A DNA stretch of 64,000 nucleotides from Kiloniella spongiae (GTDB taxonomy: Bacteria > Pseudomonadota > Alphaproteobacteria > Kiloniellales > Kiloniellaceae): NCBI RefSeq assembly GCF_001026905.1, contig NZ_LAQL01000003.1, forward strand, positions 248,001-312,000, given 5' to 3'. Each line of letters starts with the position of its first letter. Position 1 is the stretch's first letter. The translations under genes and the position numbers were made by a program. Shown in pieces: positions 35,911 to 45,067 of this stretch. Under the pieces are notes generated by a model. That model was not told the DNA's origin and did no database searches. It was given only the letters and a program-made list of their open reading frames with translations.

Positions 35911-35948
35911 TAGGCCTTTTAATTTGCAATTTTATCGTATGAAAAAAG

Positions 35949-35982
35949 AACCCCGCCAAACGTTTATCAGTTTAGCGGGGTT
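35949..35982 (-). terminator. Intrinsic terminator of the isomerase/dehydrogenase operon (possibly bidirectional)
   Basis: AACCCCGC (35949-35956) pairs with GCGGGGTT (35975-35982), and inner bases AAAC/GTTT add to the stem. On the minus strand it is followed by CTTTTTTC, a good T-run, so it best serves the gene ending at 36068. It could also stop the MFS transcript. Confidence 0.7.
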
Positions 35983-36067
35983 AAATAAGTGCCAGAGCTT
36001 TAAACACTACCACTAATAATGATTAAAGAAGCAGGGTGGCACTTAGGGAGTAATCAGTGAGGCACAC

Positions 36068-36931
36068 CTAAGAGAAGAGCTGTTTAAATTGTCCGATACA
36101 TTGGCGGAAGCCCTCTTCAAAATCGTTATTGCCCGGGTGATAAACGCTTTCGAATGAAATGACTCCATCGTAGTTGTCGCGACAAAGCGCATCAGCGATA
36201 GGCTGGAAAAGACGTGCCAATTGACCTTCACCCATTCTGCGAACTTCCAGTGTTGCGCGGGGGGTATCAACCTGAACATCTTTAATATGAATATGTCCAA
36301 GATATCCGTCTTTTACTTCATTGTATCCTTCGGGGAATGCGTTTTCATGACACCAACAGTTATTTGCAGGATCCCACAGTACCTGTAATGCATCCTTGGC
36401 ATTTAGATCATCTATCAGTTTACGCGCGGTATAATTGGAATTCACCATCGTGCCGTTGCCGGTTTCCACGACCAGTTTCAGGCCTTCGGATCTGATTAAG
36501 TCAACAGCGGGTGATATCAGAGGCAGCATCGCATCCCAGGCACCTTTTGCGACATTCCATTTTTCGGCACCGTTGTGGCCCCAAAGAATTTGTTCTTTTT
36601 TGGATGACATGATGCGTACCAAAGGGGATCCTACGATATGTGCCATCTCTATTACGCGTTTCAAAGCATCCATATGTTTTGTGTGTAGCTCGTCGCCTTG
36701 CTTGTTCGCACCGGTCATGCCAGCAAAGACATGACGACTCAGACACGAAACAGGCTTTCCCCGATCACGTAACAGCTTATCAATTTCTGCGATTTCCTGT
36801 TTGCTATGATCACCGACTTCAGTGTCGCCAACAAACTGTAGCTCGGCATATTCAAGATCAAATTCGTCCATAACATCAACGGTGTGAGCCAGATCGCGGC
36901 TTATGCCGTCACAGATAACGCCTAGTTTCAT
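36068..36931 (-). CDS. Sugar phosphate isomerase/epimerase (TIM barrel, AP_endonuc_2 family)
   Basis: 287 residues. The metal-site pattern of xylose-isomerase-like barrels is seen: Glu in VVETGNGT, Asp in LWDPANNCW, His-x-His in LGHIHIKDV and Glu in ISFESVYHP. It starts MKLGVICDGISRDL. It probably isomerises or epimerises a hydroxy- or keto-acid or sugar. The gene follows the dehydrogenase after 15 bp in the same operon, downstream of the ABC transporter, so it is likely a catabolic enzyme for the imported compound. Confidence 0.8.
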   Translation of the reverse strand: MKLGVICDGISRDLAHTVDVMDEFDLEYAELQFVGDTEVGDHSKQEIAEIDKLLRDRGKPVSCLSRHVFAGMTGANKQGDELHTKHMDALKRVIEMAHIVGSPLVRIMSSKKEQILWGHNGAEKWNVAKGAWDAMLPLISPAVDLIRSEGLKLVVETGNGTMVNSNYTARKLIDDLNAKDALQVLWDPANNCWCHENAFPEGYNEVKDGYLGHIHIKDVQVDTPRATLEVRRMGEGQLARLFQPIADALCRDNYDGVISFESVYHPGNNDFEEGFRQCIGQFKQLFS

Positions 36932-36946
36932 ATTCGGTACTCCTGA

Positions 36947-37837
36947 TTAACGATGCAACTCTGCACCAATGATATCTTCGATGACACGTGTGCAGACCCA
37001 GTTATCCCCGTCCGGATACTTACTTTTGCCAGCGTGAAAGATTTGCATGGCGGTGGAGGCCATGTGTAATGGCACGCCAATTTCTTCTGCCATGGCGAGG
37101 GTGATGGTTAAGTCCTTATGCATTGTGCCAATGCCGGACCCCGTGCCTTCAAATCGTCGGTCGATAATGTTTTCAAGGGCGGTATTTGCAACACCGCATC
37201 CTGCGCCTGATGTTGAAAACACATTGAATAAAACATCGCCTTTTACCCCGGCTTTGGCGGCAAGTGCAGCAGCTTCAAAAGTTGCCCCAAAAATTGACCC
37301 GATTAAGGATTGCAAACAGGATTTTACAACCTGCCCGTCACCAGCATTCTCGCCGACACGATGAATGGTTTTGGATACTGCCTGCATGACAGAGGCATAT
37401 TGATCCAGAACAGTATTTGTTCCGGCTGCCATCATTGTCAGAGTACCGCTTTGTGCGCCGGGAAAACCGCCTGATACCGGACTATCAATAAGATGGATAC
37501 CGGCCCCTTCCATTGCGGCAGCGATTTCACGTGCTTCAGATGGTTTAATGGTTGCTGTCAGGATGATAACACTGCCACTGGACATATGATTGACCAAGCC
37601 GTCGTCCCCCAGAATGACGGATTTGGCTTGATCACCATTCATCACCATGACATAGACGGCGGTTGCATTTTGCCCGACTTCAGCCACTGTTTTAGCTGGC
37701 GAACCACCCATGGCTTCAAATGTAACCATGCGATCTTTTGACAGATCCAGACCTGTTGTCTTGAAACCATTATTAATCAGGTTCTTGGCCAGGCCACTCC
37801 CCATATCTCCTAATCCGATGACACCTGCGTTGTGCAT
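36947..37837 (-). CDS. NAD-dependent beta-hydroxyacid dehydrogenase (3-HIBADH / LtnD-like)
   Basis: 296 residues. Rossmann motif GLGDMGSGLAKNLINNG at residues about 8-24. Substrate-binding signature DSPVSGGFPGAQSGTL (about 117-132), catalytic Lys in GDGQVVKSCLQS, and a helical C-terminal dimerisation domain with MHKDLTITLAMAEE. The family oxidises 3-hydroxyisobutyrate, tartronate semialdehyde or threonate. Together with the isomerase downstream this recalls the threonate-type acid sugar pathways, but the required kinase is absent. Starts in an RBS-rich region (AGGAGG before the ATG). Confidence 0.85.
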   Translation of the reverse strand: MHNAGVIGLGDMGSGLAKNLINNGFKTTGLDLSKDRMVTFEAMGGSPAKTVAEVGQNATAVYVMVMNGDQAKSVILGDDGLVNHMSSGSVIILTATIKPSEAREIAAAMEGAGIHLIDSPVSGGFPGAQSGTLTMMAAGTNTVLDQYASVMQAVSKTIHRVGENAGDGQVVKSCLQSLIGSIFGATFEAAALAAKAGVKGDVLFNVFSTSGAGCGVANTALENIIDRRFEGTGSGIGTMHKDLTITLAMAEEIGVPLHMASTAMQIFHAGKSKYPDGDNWVCTRVIEDIIGAELHR

Positions 37838-38090
37838 ATTTACCTCCTGTTTATGTACTGATTGTGATCAGGCGGGCTAATCGCCTGTTGGGCTGGGGTT
37901 TCAACGCCGTGTGCGTCGGGCAGTCCAGAAGACACCCCAATGCCCCTAAGATCCAATAACCTGTTTGTTGAACCAGAAGGATCAGGGTCGTTAATTAATA
38001 AAGTATGGTTACGCTTGATAAGAATGATCGCCAATGTATGGCGCGCTCATGAAAATTAAGCGTTATTTATTGTTGTGCTGTTTTTGAGCT

Positions 38091-38879
38091 CTAGTTATGA
38101 GCAAGTATTTCACCCAAGAAAGCTTTGGCACGTTCATGTTTGGGTGCAGAAAAGAACTCATCCGGGGCTGCTTCTTCCAGTACTTGCCCATCGGCCATAA
38201 ATAGCACCCTGTTTGCAACTTTCCGGGCAAATCCCATTTCGTGGGTAACGCAAATCATTGTCATTCCATCTTGGGCTAATCCAATCATTGTATCCAGAAC
38301 TTCCTTCACCATTTCAGGGTCGAGTGCAGATGTTGGTTCATCAAACAGCATGACCTTGGGTTCCATACACAAAGCCCGGGCAATTGCGACACGCTGTTGC
38401 TGTCCGCCCGACAGTTGAGCGGGATATTTATCAGCCTGTTCGAGGATATGAACACGGTCTAGATATTTACGTGCGATAACTTCTGCTTCGTCTCGTTGCA
38501 TTCCTTTGACACGACGCAGGGCGAGTGAACAATTGTCGATAATCTTTAGGTGAGGGAATAGATTAAAGCTCTGGAATACCATGCCGACTTCACGGCGAAT
38601 GGAATCAATTGATTTCGCATCATTTGCCATTTCCTTGCCCGCTACCGTAATCGTCCCGTCTTTGATTGCTTCCAGATGATTAATGCATCGTATTAATGTA
38701 GATTTTCCAGAACCGGATGGCCCACACAGAACAATTCGTTCCCCTTTGTTGACTGTTAAGCTGATATCTTTCAAAGCATGGAAGCCGCCAAACCATTTGT
38801 TGATATTTTTTAGCTCAATGAGGGTTTCATTTTCCGAGACAGACATTGAGGCAGTGTTTAACGGGGACGTGTTTTGCAT
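38091..38879 (-). CDS. Amino-acid-type ABC transporter ATP-binding protein
   Basis: 262 residues. Walker [11 protein letters not shown]-loop [15 protein letters not shown] signature [15 protein letters not shown], Walker [13 protein letters not shown] and switch His in CVTHEMG. The sequence is of the GlnQ/HisP/AapP class for polar amino acids and opines. AGGAAG lies 8 bp before the start. It completes a four-gene transporter with the SBP and two permeases; a 253-bp gap separates it from the dehydrogenase. Confidence 0.9.
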   Translation of the reverse strand: MQNTSPLNTASMSVSENETLIELKNINKWFGGFHALKDISLTVNKGERIVLCGPSGSGKSTLIRCINHLEAIKDGTITVAGKEMANDAKSIDSIRREVGMVFQSFNLFPHLKIIDNCSLALRRVKGMQRDEAEVIARKYLDRVHILEQADKYPAQLSGGQQQRVAIARALCMEPKVMLFDEPTSALDPEMVKEVLDTMIGLAQDGMTMICVTHEMGFARKVANRVLFMADGQVLEEAAPDEFFSAPKHERAKAFLGEILAHN

Positions 38880-38909
38880 TTTGACGGCTTCCTGTTTGGT
38901 CTTTTTTTA

Positions 38910-39764
38910 TTAGTTTACGGTAAAGGATACGCCTTCGACCGGTGCTTCAAATTTTGGTTGCTCCAGACCAAACCACTTCTGGTAAAGAGTTTCCATTGTT
39001 CCGTCCTTTTTGAGGCCCTCTAGGAAAGAATTAACTGTGGCATTGATTTTGGCATCTTCCAAAATAGTGCCAACACCTTTGTAGTTTGTTGCAAGTATAA
39101 GCTTTTGCTCAAATTTACCCGGGGCGCGTTCTTCTATTCTACCCATTGCAAATTGATTTCCGCCGATAGCATCAACCTGACCGGAAAGCAGAGCCTGGAT
39201 CGTAGCTGAATCATCGTCAAAGCTTAGCATGGTTGTCTTGTCTGCAACTTTGGGCACGATGTTCTCTTGTGTGCTGCCTTTTGGAACGCCAACGGTCAAA
39301 TCGTTCAGATCTTTAAAATCAGAAACAGTGACATCAATTGGGGCAATCACAGGCATGCTGTCTTCGGCATAAGGAATGCTGTACTGCAGGGATTCTGCGC
39401 GTTTTGCGCTTATGCCCAAGGTGGCAAACAACGCATCAACCTTACCCGTTTGCAGGGCGGCAATCCGGTTTTGGTTCGTGACAATAACCAGCTCCAGATC
39501 AACACCGAGATGCTTCGCAAAGAGCTTTGACAGATCAGCGTCATAGCCGTCATTTTTTCCTGTGGAATCTAAGAAACCAAAGGGTGGATTGTCCCCCTGA
39601 ATGCCGATGACGACTTTACCGCGTTCTTTTATATTATCCAATGTGTCAGCTGTTGAAGCCTTGGTGCCGACGAAGCCCAAAATGGCGATGGCTGTCATCA
39701 TGCCCCCGATGGCTTTTGTTGCGATACGGGCCATGGGATGTTTTTGAGTGTGATTTGATTTCAT
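38910..39764 (-). CDS. Family 3 extracellular solute-binding protein of the ABC transporter
   Basis: 284 residues. Start at 39764 with a strong GGAGG; the signal peptide hydrophobic core is IGGMMTAIAILGFVG with cleavage near ASTADT. The mature start TLDNIKERGKVVIGIQGDNPPFGFLD and the GYDADLSKLFAKHLGV motif are typical of SBP_bac_3 amino-acid binding proteins. Ligand unknown. Periplasmic; delivers substrate to the two permeases encoded upstream. Confidence 0.9.
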   Translation of the reverse strand: MKSNHTQKHPMARIATKAIGGMMTAIAILGFVGTKASTADTLDNIKERGKVVIGIQGDNPPFGFLDSTGKNDGYDADLSKLFAKHLGVDLELVIVTNQNRIAALQTGKVDALFATLGISAKRAESLQYSIPYAEDSMPVIAPIDVTVSDFKDLNDLTVGVPKGSTQENIVPKVADKTTMLSFDDDSATIQALLSGQVDAIGGNQFAMGRIEERAPGKFEQKLILATNYKGVGTILEDAKINATVNSFLEGLKKDGTMETLYQKWFGLEQPKFEAPVEGVSFTVN

Positions 39765-39892
39765 TTTATTATCCTCCTTGTTTTAGTTGATTTATTACAG
39801 CCTGAGCTGCCTTTTGCTGTTCGAGTGTTTCAAACAGAATATTGTCTGTGCTTATTGAGACGGGTAAGCACTCGTTTTATCCGTGCTTTTAA

Positions 39893-40543
39893 TTATGCGT
39901 GATTTCGGGACATTCTTCGTTCCATACGTGTTCCCCAAATTGACATTGGCCAACAGATCGCGAAATAGATTAAGCCGACTATCCCGAAGACCAGAAGGGG
40001 TTGGAAAATAAGATTTGAAACAATCTGGCCGGCGCGCGCGAGTTCGATGAAGCCTACGATGGCAGCCAGTGATGTGCCTTTGGTTAATTGTACCGCAAAG
40101 CCTATCGTGGCAGGCAATGATATCTTCAGAGCTTGTGGCAAGATTATATCTCGCATACGAGAAACGTATCCAAGGGAAAGGGCGTTTGCTGCCTCGGTCT
40201 GTCCACGCGGTAGCGATTGAATGGTGCCCCGCCAGATATCACCTAAAAAGGCACTGGCATGCGCTGTATAGGCAAAGGAAACTGCAATCCATGCGTCAAC
40301 GTTGATTTGTAACAAAGCTAACCCGTAATAAATGATGAACAGTTGCATCAATAGAGGGGTACCTTGAAACAGGGCAATATAGGCCGCGGCCAAACGCTGA
40401 ATAACCGGTGAGGTGCTGACACGTGCCAGCGCTATTAGCAAGCCAATGACACCACCGCCGATAAAGCTGATAATTGTAAGCAATACTGTCCACTTCAAGC
40501 CCTGAAGAAGGAAGAGTATTTCTGGTAAGCCAAATGCGTTCAT
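39893..40543 (-). CDS. Amino-acid-type ABC transporter permease
   Basis: 216 residues, five membrane helices, His/Glu/Gln/Arg permease type. The N-terminal LFLLQGLKWTVLLTIISFIGG and the EAA-like loop GQTEAANALSLGYVSRMRDIILPQAL identify it. It starts 12 bp after the stop of the other permease gene, so the two are probably co-translated and form a heterodimer. Confidence 0.9.
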   Translation of the reverse strand: MNAFGLPEILFLLQGLKWTVLLTIISFIGGGVIGLLIALARVSTSPVIQRLAAAYIALFQGTPLLMQLFIIYYGLALLQINVDAWIAVSFAYTAHASAFLGDIWRGTIQSLPRGQTEAANALSLGYVSRMRDIILPQALKISLPATIGFAVQLTKGTSLAAIVGFIELARAGQIVSNLIFQPLLVFGIVGLIYFAICWPMSIWGTRMERRMSRNHA

Positions 40544-40555
40544 TTTATTTACACA

Positions 40556-41218
40556 CTAGTTTGGATAGCTGAAATGGCGGCGGCCAATTGATGAAAGCGC
40601 AGTCATGATCAACCACGAAATCAACAGATAAAGACCGGTGATCGTGAAATACACTTCGAAGCTTCTGAAAGTCTCAGATTCAATTCTTTGGGCAAAGTGA
40701 GTGAGCTCACTTGCTGAAATTGAAGAGCAAACCGAAGAGGTGAGTGTTAAAAGGATAAATTGAGATGAAAGAGCGGGATAGATTGCTCTTAGAGCTGGAA
40801 TTAAAACAATGTCACGGAAAATCTGTGTCGAAGATAATCCGAGTGCGGCCCCGGCTTCTATCTGTCCACGCGGAATTGACTCAACGCCGCCACGAATAAT
40901 TTCAATCGAATAAGCTCCACCATTTATGGCGAGGGCGATAATCGCAGTAATTGTCGGGTTCAAGCGTACGCCCAAAAGAGGAAGAGCAAAAAATAAAAAG
41001 AAAAGTTGAATTAAGAACGGGGTATTTCGGATTAATTCAACAAAAGCAATGACAGGGGCTTGCAGCAAAGGATTCTTGGTACGGTGCATGGCAACGCCGA
41101 TTACACCAATGATCAATGAGCATACTATTCCGGCTGTCGACAGGGCTAGTGTCAATGCAACGCCGTGCAAAAGCTCGTCCCATCTTTCGATCACAATGCC
41201 AAAATCTAATTGATTCAA
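40556..41218 (-). CDS. Amino-acid-type ABC transporter permease
   Basis: 221 residues if translation starts at the TTG at 41218, which has GGAGG 8-9 bp upstream; a TTG at 41233 is in frame but overlaps that ribosome binding site. The EAA loop is GQIEAGAALGLSSTQIFRDIVLIPAL. First gene of the operon, divergent from the LacI regulator gene; the intergenic region contains a 20-bp palindrome. Confidence 0.85.
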   Translation of the reverse strand: MNQLDFGIVIERWDELLHGVALTLALSTAGIVCSLIIGVIGVAMHRTKNPLLQAPVIAFVELIRNTPFLIQLFFLFFALPLLGVRLNPTITAIIALAINGGAYSIEIIRGGVESIPRGQIEAGAALGLSSTQIFRDIVLIPALRAIYPALSSQFILLTLTSSVCSSISASELTHFAQRIESETFRSFEVYFTITGLYLLISWLIMTALSSIGRRHFSYPN

Positions 41219-41374
41219 GCGGTTTTCCTCCAAGATTTATCGCCATATGTTTGAGGGTATGACGTTTTTTATGCTTATTTGATTGTGCGATGTTCTTCGC
41301 TTTTGTTTTGATACGCGTTTATTTTTTTGATGTATCTGATTTCTTTTATAGTGACAGTTGTGATTTTCAAATCA

Positions 41375-41394
41375 ATCAGTTTGTACAAATTGAT
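41375..41394. promoter_or_regulatory. 20-bp palindrome between the ABC operon and the LacI gene (operator candidate)
   Basis: ATCAGTTTGTACAAATTGAT: central TTTGTACAAA is perfectly palindromic, with outer ATCA/TGAT arms and one mismatched pair. It lies in the 394-bp AT-rich divergent region 41219-41612, about 155 bp from the permease start. Nothing else is recognisable in this region. Confidence 0.45.
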
Positions 41395-41612
41395 GTAATT
41401 TGATGTTTAAAATAATGTTGGGTATTTTTTGAATTTATATGAATTAAATCTATAAAAATTATTTAAAATCAATATATTATTATTTTGTTTTAGGGGGCTT
41501 TTATTTAAAAATATCTTTGAAATGCGTGAAGTATATTTTTTTGATGTTATTTTTTGATGTGATATGATTGTTTATAATCGTTGATGATGCTGACCAGGGT
41601 TATATGTATTAA

Positions 41613-42659
41613 ATGATTAAAATTAATCGTGTTGCCAGGATTTCTGAAATTGCTCGAGTTGCAGGTGTGAGCACTGCGACGGTCGACCGTGTTTTAAATG
41701 ATCGAAAGCATGTAGGGAGCGCAACCAAACAACGTGTTTTACAGGCAAAGTTGGCGATTGAAACAGAGGGTGACGAAATTATTCAATCCCGCCCTTGGAG
41801 ACTAAAGGTTTTACTCCCGGATAGTGCGGGGCCTTCGACTGAATATCTTGCATCATGTTTTCAGGATGTCGGAGCACAGGGAAACGCGACAATTGAGTGC
41901 ATTTTTACAAAGAAAATGGAACCCAAAATATTGGCTCGAAAATTACTGGCTTGTATTGGGCAAGGAATTGATGCCGTTGCATTCCAACCTCTTGATGATC
42001 CACATGTTCGGGATGCTGTACATGAACTGGCTTCTTATAAAATACCAACTTTGGCACTTTTATCTGGATTAACAAATGCACCTTTGGTTGGATTTGTCGG
42101 TGTTGATAATCGTGCAGCTGGTCGCACGGCAGCTTTTCTTATGGGGCGTATGTTAAAAACGACGGGGAAAATTGCAATAATTTCCGGCGGTCAACTTTAT
42201 CACAGCCATGAAGATCGTGAGATCGGGTTCCGAACGATATTAAGACGAGATTTTCCGGAAATTGATGTCATCGGTGCTTATTCTGGTCACGATGATATCG
42301 ACGGAAATTATCAGGAATTGATCAATGTGATTAAAAAAACGCCAGAGCTGACAGGGGTATATAATGTCGGAGGTGGCAATGAAGGTATTGTCAGAGCATT
42401 AAAAGAAGTTGGTGTTAATGATGAAATTATACTTATCGGACATAACCTTACGCCTAAAACTCATCGATATTTGCTGGAAGGATCTATGGATATTGTTATT
42501 CATCAAAACATGCGGACAGCGGCCTTTAATACCGTAAATAATCTCATCGCTTATTTAAACGGTAAAACGATACAGCCTAACTTTCTACCTGTTGAAATTG
42601 TTACTCGTGAAAACCTGCAAGGTACAGCCTGGTTTGATAGTGCTCATTCAATTCGTTAA
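41613..42659 (+). CDS. LacI-family transcriptional regulator
   Basis: 348 residues. The DNA-binding head is ISEIARVAGVSTATVDRVLNDRKHVGS, a LacI helix-turn-helix plus hinge. The core is a periplasmic-binding-like sugar-sensing domain (VGFVGVDNRAAGRTAAFLMG, KIAIISGG, GVYNVGGGNEG). It is divergent from the ABC transporter operon and is the obvious candidate regulator of that operon. A sugar-type sensor with an amino-acid-type transporter is an unusual combination and suggests an acid-sugar or amino-sugar-like substrate. Confidence 0.85.
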   Translation: MIKINRVARISEIARVAGVSTATVDRVLNDRKHVGSATKQRVLQAKLAIETEGDEIIQSRPWRLKVLLPDSAGPSTEYLASCFQDVGAQGNATIECIFTKKMEPKILARKLLACIGQGIDAVAFQPLDDPHVRDAVHELASYKIPTLALLSGLTNAPLVGFVGVDNRAAGRTAAFLMGRMLKTTGKIAIISGGQLYHSHEDREIGFRTILRRDFPEIDVIGAYSGHDDIDGNYQELINVIKKTPELTGVYNVGGGNEGIVRALKEVGVNDEIILIGHNLTPKTHRYLLEGSMDIVIHQNMRTAAFNTVNNLIAYLNGKTIQPNFLPVEIVTRENLQGTAWFDSAHSIR

Positions 42660-42691
42660 ATACTGCTTACATAATAATATGGAACTAAAAA

Positions 42692-42739
42692 TCCGGCTGT
42701 ACCCTTATTCTCTGATCGATCAATAGGATGACAGCCGGA
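42692..42739. terminator. Inverted repeat between convergent LacI and SPW-like genes
   Basis: TCCGGCTGT (42692-42700) and ACAGCCGGA (42731-42739) match perfectly across a 30-nt loop, between two converging genes. It is probably a shared terminator; the loop is long. Confidence 0.5.
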
Positions 42740-42771
42740 CGTTTAAAGTATGCAGGTTTTATGATGTAAAA

Positions 42772-43140
42772 TTATGCCAACTGCATAGTCTCTTCTGGTT
42801 TATGTAATCCGACTACAACTAAAACGGCGAGGCCGTTTGCCCAGTAGTAAATGGCATCGATACCATTAAAGCTCAGGATAAAGGGGATCAGGGCAAAGAG
42901 AGCACCAACGGCAAAATCAACGGTCAGGTGGAGTTTGTAGGGTAGAACCCGTATCACACCCAGATGGTGATCGGTCAGCAGGGTAAGAATAAAGGCGGCC
43001 ACACCTGTGATAACGGATAGCCATAGGGCAACCGGGTGACTGCTGCCGAGATTAAGAATAAAGGGCAGGGCGATCAGGCTGACCGCAACGGGGTAATCAA
43101 GGTAAGCGTGAATATTTTTGGTGACAAAACGCGGTATCAT
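42772..43140 (-). CDS. SPW-repeat-like small membrane protein
   Basis: 122 residues from the ATG at 43140. Four membrane helices. DYPVAVSLIALPFILNLGSSHP and DFAVGALFALIPFILSFNG are two related hydrophobic units, as in SPW/SPW-like membrane proteins. Function unknown. Monocistronic. Confidence 0.6.
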   Translation of the reverse strand: MIPRFVTKNIHAYLDYPVAVSLIALPFILNLGSSHPVALWLSVITGVAAFILTLLTDHHLGVIRVLPYKLHLTVDFAVGALFALIPFILSFNGIDAIYYWANGLAVLVVVGLHKPEETMQLA

Positions 43141-43304
43141 TATATGCATCCTTTACATTTAAATCCGTTGATAAATTCGGACTTTCTTTGAGGGACCTTT
43201 ACCTCATGAGAGGGAAGGTGGTTCAAAACTCATAAGATCAATGTAAGGGAATTTTTCGGACGATGAAGTTCAGATAGTTCAGCAAATATGCCTGATCGTT
43301 CAAA

Positions 43305-44240
43305 CTAGTGGGCTGTTCTGTATTCTGCCGGGGATGCGCCCACTTCTTTTTTGAAAACCCGGGAAAAAGCTGATTCCGATGCATAACCGATCAAGGCGGC
43401 AACTTCAGCGACATTCATTTTTTGTTCAACCAACCCCTGTCGGGCAATTTGCATGCGCCACGATGTCAGGTATTGAATGGGGGTGACACCCATCTTTTTG
43501 GCAAAATGTTGTGCAAAAGACGTTCGCGACAACCCGGCTTCACGGGCAAGGCTTTCTACTGACCAGCTTTCAGCCGGTGCTTTGTGGAAGGCATTCAGGG
43601 CACGGGATATATGCGGGTCGGCAAAGGCAGCAAGGCCTGTGATATCTGATCCCTGGTTTTCTATAAAGGTTCTGATCGCCTGGGCAAAGATAACTTCGGA
43701 CATTTTAAGAGCGATGAGGTCGCCGCCGAATTTTGAACCGCCGGTCTCATCACCAATCATGCGCAGAGTTGCTTCCATCCACTTCCCGGCTGTTTCGCCA
43801 TAGTTAGGGATATGGATATAGTCGGGCAACTGATCAAAGATCATATGCCTTGCATCTTTGGCAAAGGAAAAATGGCCACAGATCAATTGAGTTTCTTTGT
43901 CCATATCACCGCCGCCATAGACCAATACGCCGTCCCCTTTGTAACCGGACTCTTCCAGAACACGATCCAGTGGAAGAATTTCGTGGGGTGAGGTGTTCTC
44001 GCAAAAGAGACTGTGGCTGGCACCGTGCGGGATGATGACGAGATCGCCCTGTGCAAGAACCAGATTTTCGCCTGTCTTGTTGATCATAACCTTACAGGTT
44101 CCCCGATGGGCAAAGTGAAAACGGGCGGCATTTTCAAAGGGGGGAACTTCCAATCCCCATCTAGAAGTAAAGGAAGTGCGAAAGTAGAGAGTACCTTTCA
44201 CGGAAAGACGTGTAAGAATATCGCTAAGTGCATCCAGCAT
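43305..44240 (-). CDS. AraC-family regulator with cupin-type (cupin_6) sensor domain
   Basis: 311 residues from the ATG at 44240, with AGAAAGG 8 bp upstream; the protein then begins MLDALSDILTRLSVKGTLYF as usual for this group, whereas the 47 residues of the longer frame are unconserved. The cupin half has FHFAHRGTC and LVIIPHGASHSL. Two C-terminal helix-turn-helix motifs follow: WSVESLAREAGLSRTSFAQHF and MNVAEVAALIGYASESAFSR. The neighbouring DUF4142 gene is divergent and may be a target. Confidence 0.85.
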   Translation of the reverse strand: MLDALSDILTRLSVKGTLYFRTSFTSRWGLEVPPFENAARFHFAHRGTCKVMINKTGENLVLAQGDLVIIPHGASHSLFCENTSPHEILPLDRVLEESGYKGDGVLVYGGGDMDKETQLICGHFSFAKDARHMIFDQLPDYIHIPNYGETAGKWMEATLRMIGDETGGSKFGGDLIALKMSEVIFAQAIRTFIENQGSDITGLAAFADPHISRALNAFHKAPAESWSVESLAREAGLSRTSFAQHFAKKMGVTPIQYLTSWRMQIARQGLVEQKMNVAEVAALIGYASESAFSRVFKKEVGASPAEYRTAH

Positions 44241-44431
44241 GAGCCAAACCTTTCTACTACTTTGTGTTCCGACCTTAAACAGAGCCGCGTATGTGGGGCG
44301 TTGTTGCTTAACTATGTGCAAGCTTTGAAGTGACGTCCAGCGGTTTGAACGATCTGCCATATAAAATGAACTCTCAGGCATTCACAGTTCAACTAATTCA
44401 GTCTTTCCTGTTCCTGTTGAATTTATAGAGA

Positions 44432-45016
44432 ATGAATGGAAAGAAAATGAAGAAACTAACTTCTGTTGTCCAAGCCTTAGGTGGTGAAACCGTGAAGATT
44501 TTAGCTCTGGGTGCTATTTCTTTGAGCATAGCTTTCACAGCGCCTGCTGTAGCGGAAAATCCTGCTGAGTTGAATGATTTGGAGATTGCGCACGTTGCCT
44601 ACAGTGCGGATAACATTGATATCAAGTATGCGCATCTGGCCTTGGCCTTGTCTGATAACCCCGAGGTACGGAAGTTTGCCCAAACCATGATCCGGGATCA
44701 TGAAGCGGTTAACAAAGCTGCGCTTGACCTTCTTGGCAAGCTTGGTGCGCAGGCACAGGATAATTTCCTGAGCCAGACTTTGAATAAAAATTCTGAAAAG
44801 ATCATCACCGATCTGGCGGCATTACGGGGCGTCGAGTTTGATCGGGCTTATGCTGCAAATGAACTGGCTTATCACAAGGCAGTCAATGAACTGGTTGAGC
44901 ACAGCTTTATTCCCAATATCGAAAATGAAGAAGTAAAAGCGTTGTTCAAACAAGGGCTTGAGATCTTCAAAGTTCATGAGGGGCATGCGGAAATGATGGT
45001 GAAGAAGCTGAAGTAA
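44432..45016 (+). CDS. DUF4142 (ferritin-like) periplasmic protein
   Basis: 194 residues; a second start at 44447 (M6) is equally plausible since GGAAAG lies just before it. Signal peptide with core ILALGAISLSIAFTAPAVA, cleavage after AVA. The mature four-helix part has EIAHVAYSADNIDIKYAHLAL, FAQTMIRDHEAVNKAALDLL and HEGHAEMMVKKL, matching DUF4142 proteins; the His/Glu residues could bind metal. It precedes a cupredoxin gene by 51 bp on the same strand, suggesting a shared periplasmic metal or redox role. Confidence 0.75.
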   Translation: MNGKKMKKLTSVVQALGGETVKILALGAISLSIAFTAPAVAENPAELNDLEIAHVAYSADNIDIKYAHLALALSDNPEVRKFAQTMIRDHEAVNKAALDLLGKLGAQAQDNFLSQTLNKNSEKIITDLAALRGVEFDRAYAANELAYHKAVNELVEHSFIPNIENEEVKALFKQGLEIFKVHEGHAEMMVKKLK

Positions 45017-45067
45017 GGACCCTCACCAAAAAAATATATCAAAAATCCTGTAACGAAAGATGCTGTA

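Noticed and set aside
41613-42659. LacI protein as a periplasmic binding protein of the ABC transporter
   Set aside because: It starts with a helix-turn-helix (ISEIARVAGVSTATV) and has no signal peptide; the transporter has its own SBP at 38910-39764.
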